Under the pieces are notes generated by a model. The model searched no databases. It saw nothing but the letters and a program-made list of their open reading frames with translations, and was not told the origin of the DNA. Of a stretch of 64,000 nt of DNA, positions 43,055 through 50,903 are shown in pieces; position 1 is the first letter of the stretch; each line of letters begins with the position of its first letter. The translations under genes were made by a program, and so were the position numbers. Source of the stretch: JACVRW01 sp963803245 (GTDB taxonomy: Bacteria; Actinomycetota; Thermoleophilia; Solirubrobacterales; Thermoleophilaceae); contig CAWDLI010000015.1 in the NCBI GenBank assembly GCA_963803245.1, positions 186,001 to 250,000 of the forward strand, read 5' to 3'.

Positions 43055-43870
43055 ATGTCAGTAGCAGTCCTCGAAGCGTCCCCGGTACGCCGGATCTACT
43101 CCAAGCCGCGCGACGAGCGCGAGCGCGCGCAGGCCCGAGACGTCGAGCGTCAGCTCCTCGTTCGCTATCACCGCTATGGGGATGTCGCCGCTCGTGACGA
43201 GCTGGTGGAGCGCTTCCTTCCGCTGGCGCGCGACCTGGCGTTTCGCTACAGCTACACGGACGAGTCACAGGACGACCTGCTCCAGGTCGCGTGCCTCGGC
43301 CTCATCAAGGCGATCGACCGCTTCGAGCCCGATCGCGGGACGCGGTTCACGAGCTATGCGGCGCCCACCATCCTCGGTGAGCTCAAGCGCCACTTCCGCG
43401 ACAAGGGCTGGGCACTGCACGTGCCCCGCGACCTGCAGGAGCGGTCGCTCGCGCTCAGCCGCGAGACGGAGGCCCTCTGCAAGCAGCTCGGACGCTCGCC
43501 AACCATCCGCGAGGTGGCCGCCGCCATGGGCTGCAGCGTCGAGTCCGCCCTGGAGGCGAGCGAGGCCGCGGCGAGCTACGAGGCCGCGTCGCTGGACGCG
43601 CCCGCCTCGCGCGAGGACGACGAGGCAGGCACCCTGCTGGACCTGTTCGGCGGCGTGGACACGTCCTACGAGCTGGTGGAGAGCCGTGACGCGATCGCCA
43701 GCACCTGGCAGGCGCTCCCCGAGCTCGAGCGCCGCGTGGTGGAGCTGCGCTTCATGCACGACCTCACACAGCGCGAGATCGGCGAGGAGATCGGGTACTC
43801 GCAGATGCACGTGTCGCGGCTGCTGCGCCGCGCGCTCGGGCGTCTGGAGAGCGCCGCAGAAGCCGCTTGA
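43055..43870 (+). CDS. RNA polymerase sigma factor, SigB/SigF/SigG-type
   Basis: 271 residues. Region 2: RDELVERFLPLARDLAFRYSYTDESQDDLLQVACLGLIKAIDRFEPDRGTRFTSYAAPTILGELKRHFRDKGW, almost exactly the SigF/SigB pattern. Region 3 follows with VPRDLQERSLAL, then region 4 with ALPELERRVVELRFMHDLTQREIGEEIGYSQMHVSRLLRRAL. Group-3 sigma factors of this kind drive general stress or developmental genes. No anti-sigma or anti-anti-sigma gene is adjacent, which is unusual. Confidence 0.92.
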   Translation: MSVAVLEASPVRRIYSKPRDERERAQARDVERQLLVRYHRYGDVAARDELVERFLPLARDLAFRYSYTDESQDDLLQVACLGLIKAIDRFEPDRGTRFTSYAAPTILGELKRHFRDKGWALHVPRDLQERSLALSRETEALCKQLGRSPTIREVAAAMGCSVESALEASEAAASYEAASLDAPASREDDEAGTLLDLFGGVDTSYELVESRDAIASTWQALPELERRVVELRFMHDLTQREIGEEIGYSQMHVSRLLRRALGRLESAAEAA

Positions 43871-44567
43871 GCCGCTTGGCGTTCTCCACCGCGAAGCCCT
43901 CCCAGTCGTTGTTCAGGTACACGAACACCTCCGCCCGCCCGCGCCAGCCCTCGATTCGCCCCGCCCACTCCTCGAGCTCGCGCACCGAGTAGTTGCCGCG
44001 CCTGCCGCGCCGGCCGTGGTGGAGGCGAACGAGGGTCCAGTCCGCCGTGAGCTCGCGTGCCTGGAACGGCCAGCGCGGGTGATCGCCGATCACGAGCGCC
44101 GCGTCGTGGTTGCGCAGCAACTCGTACACCGGCTCGGCGAACCAACTCGGGTGGCGAAACTCGAAGCAGTGCCGGCCCCGCGGTAGGGCACCCAGGGTCG
44201 CCGCGAGTCGCTCGTCGTCGCGGCGGAAGTTCGGCGGCAGCTGCCACACCACCGGCCCGAGCTTCCCCGACCGCACGAGCGGGTCGACCCGCTCGTAGAA
44301 CAGCCGGACGCCGTCGGCCACCTCGCGCAGCCGGCGCACATGGGTCAGGTAGCGGCTGGCCTTGACCGCGAAGACGAAGTCCGGCGGCGTCTGCTCCACC
44401 CAGCGCTCCACCGCCCCGGTGGAAGGAAGCCGGTAGAAGGTCGAGTTGACCTCAACGGTGTCGAACACCTCGGCGTAGCGCTGAAGCCAGCGCGCCGGGC
44501 CCATGCCCTCGGGATAGAGGCGGCCACGCCAGTCGTCGTAGTTCCAGCCGGAGCAGCCGACCCTCAC
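43764..44567 (-). CDS. DUF72 (YecE-like) protein
   Basis: 267 residues from GTG 44567. A TIM-barrel DUF72 protein: GCSGWNYDDWRGRLYP, EVFDTVEVNSTFYRLPS, FVFAVKASRYLTHVRRL, LGPVVWQLPPNF, FEFRHPSWF, VYLNNDWEGFAVENAKRL. Family members normally stop soon after that last motif. This one runs on for about 30 residues of Arg/Ala/Ser-rich sequence encoded antisense to the end of the sigma factor gene, a 107-bp convergent overlap. Biochemical function unknown. Confidence 0.88.
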   Translation of the reverse strand: MRVGCSGWNYDDWRGRLYPEGMGPARWLQRYAEVFDTVEVNSTFYRLPSTGAVERWVEQTPPDFVFAVKASRYLTHVRRLREVADGVRLFYERVDPLVRSGKLGPVVWQLPPNFRRDDERLAATLGALPRGRHCFEFRHPSWFAEPVYELLRNHDAALVIGDHPRWPFQARELTADWTLVRLHHGRRGRRGNYSVRELEEWAGRIEGWRGRAEVFVYLNNDWEGFAVENAKRLKRLLRRSPDARARGAAAATRASASTRSPRRSRAV

Positions 44568-44570
44568 GTC

Positions 44571-45527
44571 TCAGCGCCGCGGTCGCGGCAGACCGGTCGT
44601 GTCGACGGCCTCGAAGGCGCTGCCGGGCACGCCGTGGAGCGAGTGCAGGTCGTCGTTGTCCCAGCCGCGGCTGGGCGCCCCTGACAGGTACCACGAGGAG
44701 CCGTTGTCGGCGAGGATCATTCCGTAGCGCTTGAGCGCCCGCAGGACCACGCGCGACTGGCGCGGGAAGCGCGAGACGTTGAAGCCGCGCTTGAGCCGGA
44801 AGCGCTGGCCCATGGCGGGCAGCGACGGATCGTGGGATGAGGACGCGAAGTGGCGGGCCGGGTACACGAACGCCCGGCGCGTCTCCGAAGCGGTGAAGCG
44901 CAGGGCGTGGTCGATCGACCCGCGGCGCACCTCGTCGTAGCGCGCGAGCCCGGGAAGGATCGGCAGGCCGGCGGCGTCCGCGGACGTCCAGCCGCGCGGG
45001 CGCAGGCGGTTCGAGCGGAGGTTCCAGACGGCGCCGGAGCCGGCCCGCCAGCGGCCGCCCGCCTCGGGATAGGCCGCGAACAGCTCGAAGAGACGGCAGC
45101 GCGAGCGGTCCACGACGATCACGTGACGGTCGCCGTCGGAGCCGCGGCCGCCCTCCACCGGCGCTCCCGGCGGGATCGGGTAGCGCCCGCGATCCGACTC
45201 GTCCGCGTAGTCGAAGCTCACGGGCACCCGCTTCTGATCGCGCGGGACGGTCACGTACGGGATGCCGATCGGTCCTCCGTCCCAGAGTCCCGACCCGAAG
45301 TCCGCGTGCATGTGGTCGCCCGCGCCGATGCTCGCGACCAACGCAGCCGAGCGGGCGTGCACCGGGAGCCGGTCCACGCGCGCGTTCCACTGGCTGTTCC
45401 GCGGGAACAGCGGGCAGCTCTTCGCGCTCGGCAGCGGGCGAGCGGGCGAGCCGCCGGCCGCGAACAGGCTCGCGATGACCACGACCGCGGCCGTGGCCAC
45501 GGCCGCCGCTAGGCGTCCGGCGCGCAT
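44571..45527 (-). CDS. Secreted protein of unknown function
   Basis: 318 residues from ATG 45527. A signal peptide (LAAAVATAAVVVIASLFAAGGSPARP) precedes a long soluble domain. Notable motifs: CPLFPRNSQWNARVDRLPVH, IGAGDHMHADFGSG, GSDGDRHVIVVDRSRCRLFELF, FTASETRRAFVYPARHFASSSHDPSLPAMGQRFRLK, and ILADNGSSWYLSGAPSRGWDNDDL near the C-terminus. Conserved-looking His, Asp and Trp residues suggest an enzyme or carbohydrate-binding protein. I recall similar secreted proteins in soil bacteria but no established function. Three bases separate its stop from the DUF72 start. Confidence 0.75.
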   Translation of the reverse strand: MRAGRLAAAVATAAVVVIASLFAAGGSPARPLPSAKSCPLFPRNSQWNARVDRLPVHARSAALVASIGAGDHMHADFGSGLWDGGPIGIPYVTVPRDQKRVPVSFDYADESDRGRYPIPPGAPVEGGRGSDGDRHVIVVDRSRCRLFELFAAYPEAGGRWRAGSGAVWNLRSNRLRPRGWTSADAAGLPILPGLARYDEVRRGSIDHALRFTASETRRAFVYPARHFASSSHDPSLPAMGQRFRLKRGFNVSRFPRQSRVVLRALKRYGMILADNGSSWYLSGAPSRGWDNDDLHSLHGVPGSAFEAVDTTGLPRPRR

Positions 45528-45591
45528 CCGCCGGAGGGTAGGGCGCACCTCGGCGACCCACCGGCGCTCTAGGCGGATGTTCGAGGCGCGT

Positions 45592-45993
45592 CTAGCGCCT
45601 GGTCTCGCCCTCGGGCAGGCGGCCGTCGCGGCCCACGTACCCGTCCTTGCCACCCACGATCACGTACACGGCGGGCTCGTCGCCCACGTTCTTGAGCTTG
45701 CGAACGGTTGCGGCGTCCACGCGCGCGAGGCCGCCGGGGCCGAGCAGGTGGCTGGAGCCGTCGCCGAAGCTGATCTCCACGCGCCCGCGGAAGAGGAAGT
45801 AGAGCTCCTCCTGCTCGTCGTGGTAGTGGCGGCCGGTCTCGTACCCCGGCGGTATCTCGATGGCGTTGACCCCGAAGGCGGTCACGCCGAGCTCGCGGCG
45901 GATCTTGCGGAACCCCGGACCGTCGCCGAGGGCGTCCACGCTCCCGACCGCGTACCCGTCGCCCTGCTGGACGTCTCCGACCTCTTCAGCCAC
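45592..45993 (-). CDS. Cupin domain protein
   Basis: 133 residues from GTG 45993. Cupin motif 1 reads GYETGRHYHDEQEELYFLFRGRVEISFGDG, with the His, His and Glu metal ligands. Motif 2 is weaker (RKLKNVGDEPAVYVIVGG) and lacks the usual His, so metal binding may be incomplete. A small-molecule-binding or enzyme role is possible; no specific function. Confidence 0.85.
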   Translation of the reverse strand: MAEEVGDVQQGDGYAVGSVDALGDGPGFRKIRRELGVTAFGVNAIEIPPGYETGRHYHDEQEELYFLFRGRVEISFGDGSSHLLGPGGLARVDAATVRKLKNVGDEPAVYVIVGGKDGYVGRDGRLPEGETRR

Positions 45994-46006
45994 GCGCCGA
46001 TCCTAT

Positions 46007-46783
46007 TCAGGCGGCGCGCTCGGCGCTGCGAAGGCCGCCGCGCGCCCAGAGCAGGCCCGCGCCCACCAGGCCGATGCCCAGGGCGAACGCGAGAAGCACG
46101 TGCGTGGGGTCGCCCGCGATGAACCCGCGCTCCGTCTCGAGGAACCGCGTGGCCGGGTTGAGGGTGGCGGCGGCATGGACCCAGCCGGTGAGCAGGTCGT
46201 ATGGCAGCCAGACGGGGGCAATGAAGAGGAAGAGGAACACGGGCACCTGCATCGCGGGCCCCGCCTGCATGGTCCGCAGGCGCATGGCGACCCCGCTGCC
46301 GAAGAGGGTGGCGGCGGTGTTCACGAGCAGCGCGAGCACGTAGAGCCCGACCAGGTCGATCCCGCCACCGCCGATCTTCATCCCGGTGACCAGCGCGACG
46401 GTCGTGACCACCAGGATCGTGAAGACGGCGCGCGAGACGCCGGTGAGCCAATAGCCGGCCACGATCCCGCCGTGACGCGGCGCGGCCAGCAGCAGCCGCC
46501 GCGAGAAGCCGGACTCGAAGTCGCGTGCGATCGAGAAGCCGGTGAAGACCCCGCCGAACGCGGACGCCTGGAGCAGCACGAAGCCGTAGACGAAGGCCGT
46601 GTAGTTCGAGCCGAACTCGAAGCCGGGGATCGAGTCGACACGCGAGAGCCCGCCGGCGAAGGCCGTGAAGAAGAAGAGCGGGAAGAGCAGCCCGGGGATG
46701 ATCACCGCCGGGTTGGTGAAGTAGTTGTGCACGCCGCGCCAGGCGACCGCCAGCGCCACGTCGCGGACGCCGCCGCGGCTCAT
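46007..46783 (-). CDS. ABC-2 type transporter permease (DrrB-like)
   Basis: 258 residues with six helices. It begins AWRGVHNYFTNPAVIIPGLLFPLFFFTAFAGGL and has the conserved SIARDFESGFSRRLLLAAPRHGGIVAGYWLTG coupling loop. The late segment AAATLNPATRFLETERGFI resembles DrrB-type proteins. ATG 46783 overlaps the stop of the other permease gene (ATGA). It is the last gene of a three-gene exporter operon whose ATPase is at 47556-48554. Confidence 0.88.
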   Translation of the reverse strand: MSRGGVRDVALAVAWRGVHNYFTNPAVIIPGLLFPLFFFTAFAGGLSRVDSIPGFEFGSNYTAFVYGFVLLQASAFGGVFTGFSIARDFESGFSRRLLLAAPRHGGIVAGYWLTGVSRAVFTILVVTTVALVTGMKIGGGGIDLVGLYVLALLVNTAATLFGSGVAMRLRTMQAGPAMQVPVFLFLFIAPVWLPYDLLTGWVHAAATLNPATRFLETERGFIAGDPTHVLLAFALGIGLVGAGLLWARGGLRSAERAA

Positions 46784-47559
46784 GTGCGCACCATCTGCGT
46801 CCGGAGGGCCGACGACGCCGCGATCAGCGCGACCACGGCGACCCCGCCCGCGCACGCGAATCCCATGGCCAGTGCCTGGCCATCCCAGCCGACGATTACG
46901 AGCGAGCGAATGCCCTCGAGCATGTACGACACCGGGTTCCACGTGGCCACCGTGCGGAACCAGTCGGTCTCGATCAGGTCACGGGGCAGGGCCATCGAGG
47001 AGAGGAAGAGGGCGGCGAACATGAGCGGGAAGATCCCCTGGACCGCCTCGCCCGAGCCGGTTCGCAGAGCCACGAAGGCGCCGATGCTCCCGAAGCCGAG
47101 TGAGATGAGCAGCGACAGCGCGGCTATCACCAGTGCCCCGGTTACGCCCGCGTGGATTCCGGCGCCCGCGATCACTCCCACCACGAGGAAGGTCGTGGCC
47201 TGGATGGTCCCGAGGGCCACGACGCCGGCCAGCTGGCCCACGAGAAGGGCCGTGCGGTTCAGAGGTGTGAGGGACAGCCGGTTGAGGAAGCCGGACTCGA
47301 CGTCGCTGGCCACGTTGGTGCCTGCGCTGTTGGCTGCGAACAGCCCGCCCTGCACGAAGCACACGGCCAGCACGAAGTCGAGGTAGGTGTCTGCAGGGAA
47401 GCCGGGCAGCTTGGTGGCCTCCTGGAGGCCACCGGCGTTGACCGCGAGCAGGAGCAGCGGGAAGAAGAGGGACGGCACAACCATGGCGGGCTGGCGCAGG
47501 GTCCGCACCACGGAGCGCCGTGCCAGCGTGCCTACCTGAAGCGCGAGTCCGGACCTCAC
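46780..47559 (-). CDS. ABC-2 type transporter permease (DrrB/DrrC-like)
   Basis: 259 residues with six helices, parallel in design to the neighbouring permease: RSVVRTLRQPAMVVPSLFFPLLLLAVNAGGL at the start, TNVASDVESGFLNRLSLTPLNRTALLVGQLAG as the coupling loop and FRTVATWNPVSYMLEGIRSLVI near the end. The two permeases probably form a heterodimer. It overlaps the ATPase gene stop by four bases. Confidence 0.88.
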   Translation of the reverse strand: MRSGLALQVGTLARRSVVRTLRQPAMVVPSLFFPLLLLAVNAGGLQEATKLPGFPADTYLDFVLAVCFVQGGLFAANSAGTNVASDVESGFLNRLSLTPLNRTALLVGQLAGVVALGTIQATTFLVVGVIAGAGIHAGVTGALVIAALSLLISLGFGSIGAFVALRTGSGEAVQGIFPLMFAALFLSSMALPRDLIETDWFRTVATWNPVSYMLEGIRSLVIVGWDGQALAMGFACAGGVAVVALIAASSALRTQMVRT

Positions 47560-48554
47560 GCGGCGACCCCGGCGGGTTCGGGCTCCTCCTCCGCGGCACC
47601 GTCGCCGGAGCCCTCGAGATGGCGTCCGGTCTTGGCGAGGAACACGTCGTCGAGCGTCGGCGCGTGCAGCTGCAGGTGCTCCACGCGGATGTCCTCGGCG
47701 TCGAGCGCCCGCACCACGTCGGCCAGCTGGGCGTCGCCGCCCGAGAGCCGCACGGCCGCGCCCTTGGGCGAGGAGGACACGGCCTCGCCGAAGCGGGACA
47801 GCACCTGCTTCATGCGGCCGAGCTCGTCGTGCACCGACGGGATGACCTCCACGCTCGAGCGGCCGATCTCGGCCTTGAGGGAGTCGGGCGTGCCTTCCGC
47901 CACGATCCGGCCCTGGTCGATGATCCCGATGCGGTCCGCGAGCAGGTCGGCCTCCTCCAGGTACTGCGTGGTGAGGAAGACGGTCACGCCGTCGTCGGTA
48001 GCCAGGCGCTGGACCTCGGCCCAGAGTGCGCTGCGGCTCTGCGGGTCGAGCCCGGTCGTGGGCTCGTCCAGGAACAGGATGCGCGGCCCGTGCACCAGCG
48101 CGAGCGCCAGGTCGAGCCGTCGCTTCATGCCACCGGAGTAGCCGCCGACCTTGCGGTCCGCCGCCTCGGTGAGCCCCACCCGGGCCAGCAGCTCGTCCCC
48201 GCGGCGCAGCCGCTCCGCGCGGGGCAGGCCGTGCAGCGCCGTCTGGAGCTTCATGTGCTCGCGTCCCGTGAGGAACGGGTCCAGGGCGGCCTCCTGGAGG
48301 GCGGCTCCGATTGCGGCCCGGACCTGCGTGCCTTCCTCCACCACGTCATGCCCCGCCACACGGGCGCTCCCGGAGGTGGGCGGCAGCAGCGTGGTGAGCA
48401 TGTGGACGGTCGTGGACTTCCCCGCCCCGTTGGGCCCGAGGAACCCGTACACCTCGCCGGTGGCGACGCGGATGTCGATGCCGTCCACGGCGCGCGGGCC
48501 CTTCTTGAACTCGCGCACAAGGTCCGTGGTCTCGATCGCTGCGATGTCGCTCAT
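47556..48554 (-). CDS. Daunorubicin-resistance-type ABC transporter ATPase (DrrA-like)
   Basis: 332 residues. AIETTDLVREFKKGPRAVDGIDIRV leads into GPNGAGKST, GAALQEAALDPFLTGREHM (Q-loop region), YSGGMKRRLDLALAL, ILFLDEPTTGLDPQSR and TTQYLEEAD. The H-loop Gln instead of His and the GAALQE motif match the DrrA family. The C-terminal domain ends LHAPTLDDVFLAKTGRHLEG, also typical. The operon (ATPase, permease, permease) reads away from a divergent MarR regulator. Confidence 0.92.
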   Translation of the reverse strand: MSDIAAIETTDLVREFKKGPRAVDGIDIRVATGEVYGFLGPNGAGKSTTVHMLTTLLPPTSGSARVAGHDVVEEGTQVRAAIGAALQEAALDPFLTGREHMKLQTALHGLPRAERLRRGDELLARVGLTEAADRKVGGYSGGMKRRLDLALALVHGPRILFLDEPTTGLDPQSRSALWAEVQRLATDDGVTVFLTTQYLEEADLLADRIGIIDQGRIVAEGTPDSLKAEIGRSSVEVIPSVHDELGRMKQVLSRFGEAVSSSPKGAAVRLSGGDAQLADVVRALDAEDIRVEHLQLHAPTLDDVFLAKTGRHLEGSGDGAAEEEPEPAGVAA

Positions 48555-48590
48555 GGCCGCCGAGGCTAGCAGAGGATCATTGGTGTTGCA

Positions 48591-48613
48591 AACTATCGAA
48601 GTAGTCGACTATC
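48591..48613. promoter_or_regulatory. Probable MarR operator between drrA-like and marR-like genes
   Basis: The ten-base palindrome TAGTCGACTA (48602-48611) is flanked by AACTATC (48591-48597) and GACTATC (48607-48613). It lies 14 bases before the MarR start and about 45 bases before the ATPase start, an ideal place to control both. Strikingly AT-rich for this genome. Confidence 0.55.
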
Positions 48614-48626
48614 ATGTGCCTCAAGG

Positions 48627-49058
48627 ATGCCCGTCAAACAGGAGATCGAGCCCGCCGTCGAGGCATGGACGCTGATCTGGCGGCTCATGCAAGCGAACAA
48701 GCCGCGCATGATGCGGCTGGCCCAGGACCTCGACCTCGCCCCCATGCAGCTGCACGCCCTGCGGCTGATCGAGCCGGGCAAGGAGGTTCCCATGGGCGCG
48801 CTCGCTCAGTCGCTGTTCTGCGACCCGTCGAACGTCACGGGGATCGTGGACCGGCTCGAGGCACGCGGCCTGATCGAGCGCCGCCCGGCGGACGGCGACC
48901 GGCGCGTGAAGATCCTCACGCTGACCGCCGCGGGTGAGCGAATTCGCTCCGACGCATCGCTGCAGATGGAGCAGCCGCCCCCCGAGATAGCCGCGCTGCC
49001 CCGGGACGTTCAGGTGGCCCTGCGGGACGCTCTTCGTGCGGCGCTCGACCAGACCTAG
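48627..49058 (+). CDS. MarR family transcriptional regulator
   Basis: 143 residues. Helical N-terminus (AWTLIWRLMQANKPRMMRLAQDLDLAPMQLHALRLI), then a winged helix: MGALAQSLFCDPSNVTGIVDRLEARGLIERRPADGDRRVKILTLTAAGERI, with the conserved D-x-R in the wing. MarR proteins usually repress exporters and release on binding drugs or phenolics. It diverges from the DrrA-type exporter operon and most likely regulates it and itself. Confidence 0.9.
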   Translation: MPVKQEIEPAVEAWTLIWRLMQANKPRMMRLAQDLDLAPMQLHALRLIEPGKEVPMGALAQSLFCDPSNVTGIVDRLEARGLIERRPADGDRRVKILTLTAAGERIRSDASLQMEQPPPEIAALPRDVQVALRDALRAALDQT

Positions 49059-49282
49059 GTGCGGCGCCGGGCCCGGCCACTCCGGCGGTTAGTGGGCCAT
49101 CGGCGCTTACAGCGGCTGGGTGGGATGCCGTGCTGTCAGCCTCCCGTCACATTTGCGTGGTGGCTTGAAACCCGGGCTTCGGAGCCTCGCTGCCCTGTGG
49201 TTGCTATGCAACCGGAAGTCAGGAAGGTAGATGGCCAACGCCACCCACCCCTGAACGACTCGTCAATCCTGAGATGCCGGCG

Positions 49283-49804
49283 TTACGCGCCCTGCGGGTG
49301 CGCCGGCGAGCCGCCCTCGTGGCGGAGCCGACCCGAGGCGATCGCCCCGAGGCCACCCGCGAGCCCGGCGCCGAGTGCGCCGAATGCCCAGGCGGTTCCG
49401 GCAAGGTCGAAGCCGAACGCCGAGTCGAGCGACACGTCACCCGCGCCCACCGCCGCGAGACCGAATGCGATCGTCGCGAACACGAGCGGGAGCTCGAAGC
49501 CGCCGTCCTGGGCCCAGATCCCCTTACCGCGGTGCGCGGTGAGGGAAGCCGTGACCATCGTGGCGATCAGAATCGCCGCGACGAACGGAACGAAAAGGCC
49601 GAGCGCCAGCAGCAGGCCGCCGAAGAACTCAGCGGATCCGGCGAGCGTCGCGTGAAGCCGGCCCGGGCGCAGCCCGAGTGCCTCGAAGAAGCCGCCGGTC
49701 CCCTCGATGCCATGTCCCCCGAAGACCCCGAACAGCTTCTGCGCACCGTGACCCATGAACAGCAGGCCCGGGATTGCGTGTAGTGCGAGAAGTCCTATAT
49801 CCAA
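49283..49804 (-). CDS. DoxX family membrane protein
   Basis: 173 residues with four helices. The DoxX pattern is clear: ALHAIPGLLFMGHGAQKLFGVFGGHGIEGTGGFFEALGLRPGRLHATLAGSAEFFGGLLLALGL, then a short loop and VTASLTAHRGKGIWAQDGGFELPLVFATIAFGL. Members are linked to respiratory or sulfur/oxidative-stress functions, mostly uncharacterised. ATG 49804. The 225 bp between this gene end and the MarR gene hold no recognisable gene, only a GGTTGC-TAT-GCAACC inverted repeat at 49199-49213. Confidence 0.88.
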   Translation of the reverse strand: MDIGLLALHAIPGLLFMGHGAQKLFGVFGGHGIEGTGGFFEALGLRPGRLHATLAGSAEFFGGLLLALGLFVPFVAAILIATMVTASLTAHRGKGIWAQDGGFELPLVFATIAFGLAAVGAGDVSLDSAFGFDLAGTAWAFGALGAGLAGGLGAIASGRLRHEGGSPAHPQGA

Positions 49805-49928
49805 CGGAACAGCCTCCCCTTATGATTCGTAAGCAGCCATCCGAAAGAATAGCAGGATAGTTGCGGGCGCAATCGTTATTCGGGTTCGGCTGGGCAGGAG
49901 TCGGGAATCAAACGACGAACCGATTCGC

Positions 49929-49955
49929 TATACTTTCGATAACAATCGAACTATC
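49929..49955 (+). promoter_or_regulatory. Promoter/operator before the RpoD-like sigma gene
   Basis: TATACT (49929-49934) looks like a -10 element 37 bp before ATG 49971. It is followed directly by a perfect inverted repeat TTCGAT-AACA-ATCGAA (49935-49950) and AACTATC (49949-49955). The inverted repeat would sit over the transcription start and suggests repression. AACTATC or its complement also occurs at 48591 and 49856. Confidence 0.5.
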
Positions 49956-49970
49956 AAACGAAGAGTAGAT

Positions 49971-50837
49971 ATGGCTGCATCAACACTTACCCGGAGTGCC
50001 ACCACTCCACCTGAGCTCCTGGAGGACTCCCTCCAGCTGTTCTTCAATGAGGCGAGGCGGTACCCGCTGCTGAACGCCGCTGAGGAAATCGAGCTCGCCA
50101 AGCGCATCGAGAAGGGCGATCTCGCCGCCAAGGACCGCATGGTCAATGCGAACCTCCGGCTCGTGATCTCCGTTGCCCGCAAGTACCAGGGCCAGGGCCT
50201 CCCGCTCACGGACCTCATCCAGGAAGGGATGCTCGGCCTGATCCGCGCGGTCGAGAAGTTCGACTGGCGCAAGGGCTTCAAGTTCTCCACCTACGGAACG
50301 CTCTGGATCCGCCAGGCGATCGGGCGCGGGCTGGCCAATTCAGGCCGGACCGTGCGGCTCCCCGTGCACATCGTCGCCCGGGCGCGAAAGATCGCGGACG
50401 CCGAGCGCAAGCTGGCGGTCGAGCTCGGTCGTAGCCCGACCGAGGAAGAGATCGCGGCCGCCGTCGAGCTTCCCCTCGACGAGGTGGCGGACATCAGGCG
50501 GGCCGACCGTGGCCCCGCCAGCCTCGACCAGGGCGTCGGTGAGGACGGCGACACCGCCCTCGGCGACCTGGTGGCCAGCGACGGACCCAGCGTCGAGGAC
50601 GAGGTGGCTACCGAGCTCGCGACCGAGAGTCTGCGAGCCGCGGTGGACACCCTCCCCGAGGTCGAGCGCAACGTGATCGCGCTCAGGTTCGGGCTGGACG
50701 AGGAGCAGCCGGTCGCGCTCCGCGAGACCGGACGCCGGCTGGGCCTCTCGAGCGAGCGTGTACGCCAGCTCGAGGACCGGGCTCTCAAGCGCCTCGCGCG
50801 TGAAGAGACCGTCGCAGCACTGCGCGACGCCGCCTAG
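49971..50837 (+). CDS. RpoD-like (group 2) sigma-70 factor
   Basis: 288 residues. Region 1.2 QLFFNEARRYPLLNAAEEIELAKRIEKGD; region 2 NLRLVISVARKYQGQGLPLTDLIQEGMLGLIRAVEKFDWRKGFKFSTYGTLWIRQAIGRGL; region 3 RLPVHIVARARKI...LGRSPTEEEIA; region 4 LPEVERNVIALRFGLDEEQPVALRETGRRLGLSSERVRQLEDRALKRLA. It lacks the long acidic region 1.1 of primary sigma factors, so it is an alternative group-2 factor. It follows the AT-rich promoter at 49929. Confidence 0.92.
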   Translation: MAASTLTRSATTPPELLEDSLQLFFNEARRYPLLNAAEEIELAKRIEKGDLAAKDRMVNANLRLVISVARKYQGQGLPLTDLIQEGMLGLIRAVEKFDWRKGFKFSTYGTLWIRQAIGRGLANSGRTVRLPVHIVARARKIADAERKLAVELGRSPTEEEIAAAVELPLDEVADIRRADRGPASLDQGVGEDGDTALGDLVASDGPSVEDEVATELATESLRAAVDTLPEVERNVIALRFGLDEEQPVALRETGRRLGLSSERVRQLEDRALKRLAREETVAALRDAA

Positions 50838-50856
50838 GGCTCCAACAGAATCGAGT

Positions 50857-50887
50857 GACGGCCGCGGCCCCCCGGGTCGCGGCCGTC
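50857..50887. terminator. Bidirectional hairpin between convergent genes
   Basis: Perfect ten-base arms GACGGCCGCG (50857-50866) and CGCGGCCGTC (50878-50887) with an 11-base C/G-rich loop. It lies between the sigma gene and the convergent aldo/keto reductase gene. No T-run; a strong GC stem of the kind expected in this genome. Confidence 0.65.
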
Positions 50888-50903
50888 GCAGTTCTGGGGC
50901 CGG

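Noticed and set aside
49059..49282. A non-coding RNA or riboswitch in the 225-bp gap before the DoxX gene end
   Set aside because: Only one short inverted repeat (49199-49213) is visible and no known riboswitch core could be recognised; the gap lies between two convergent gene ends.
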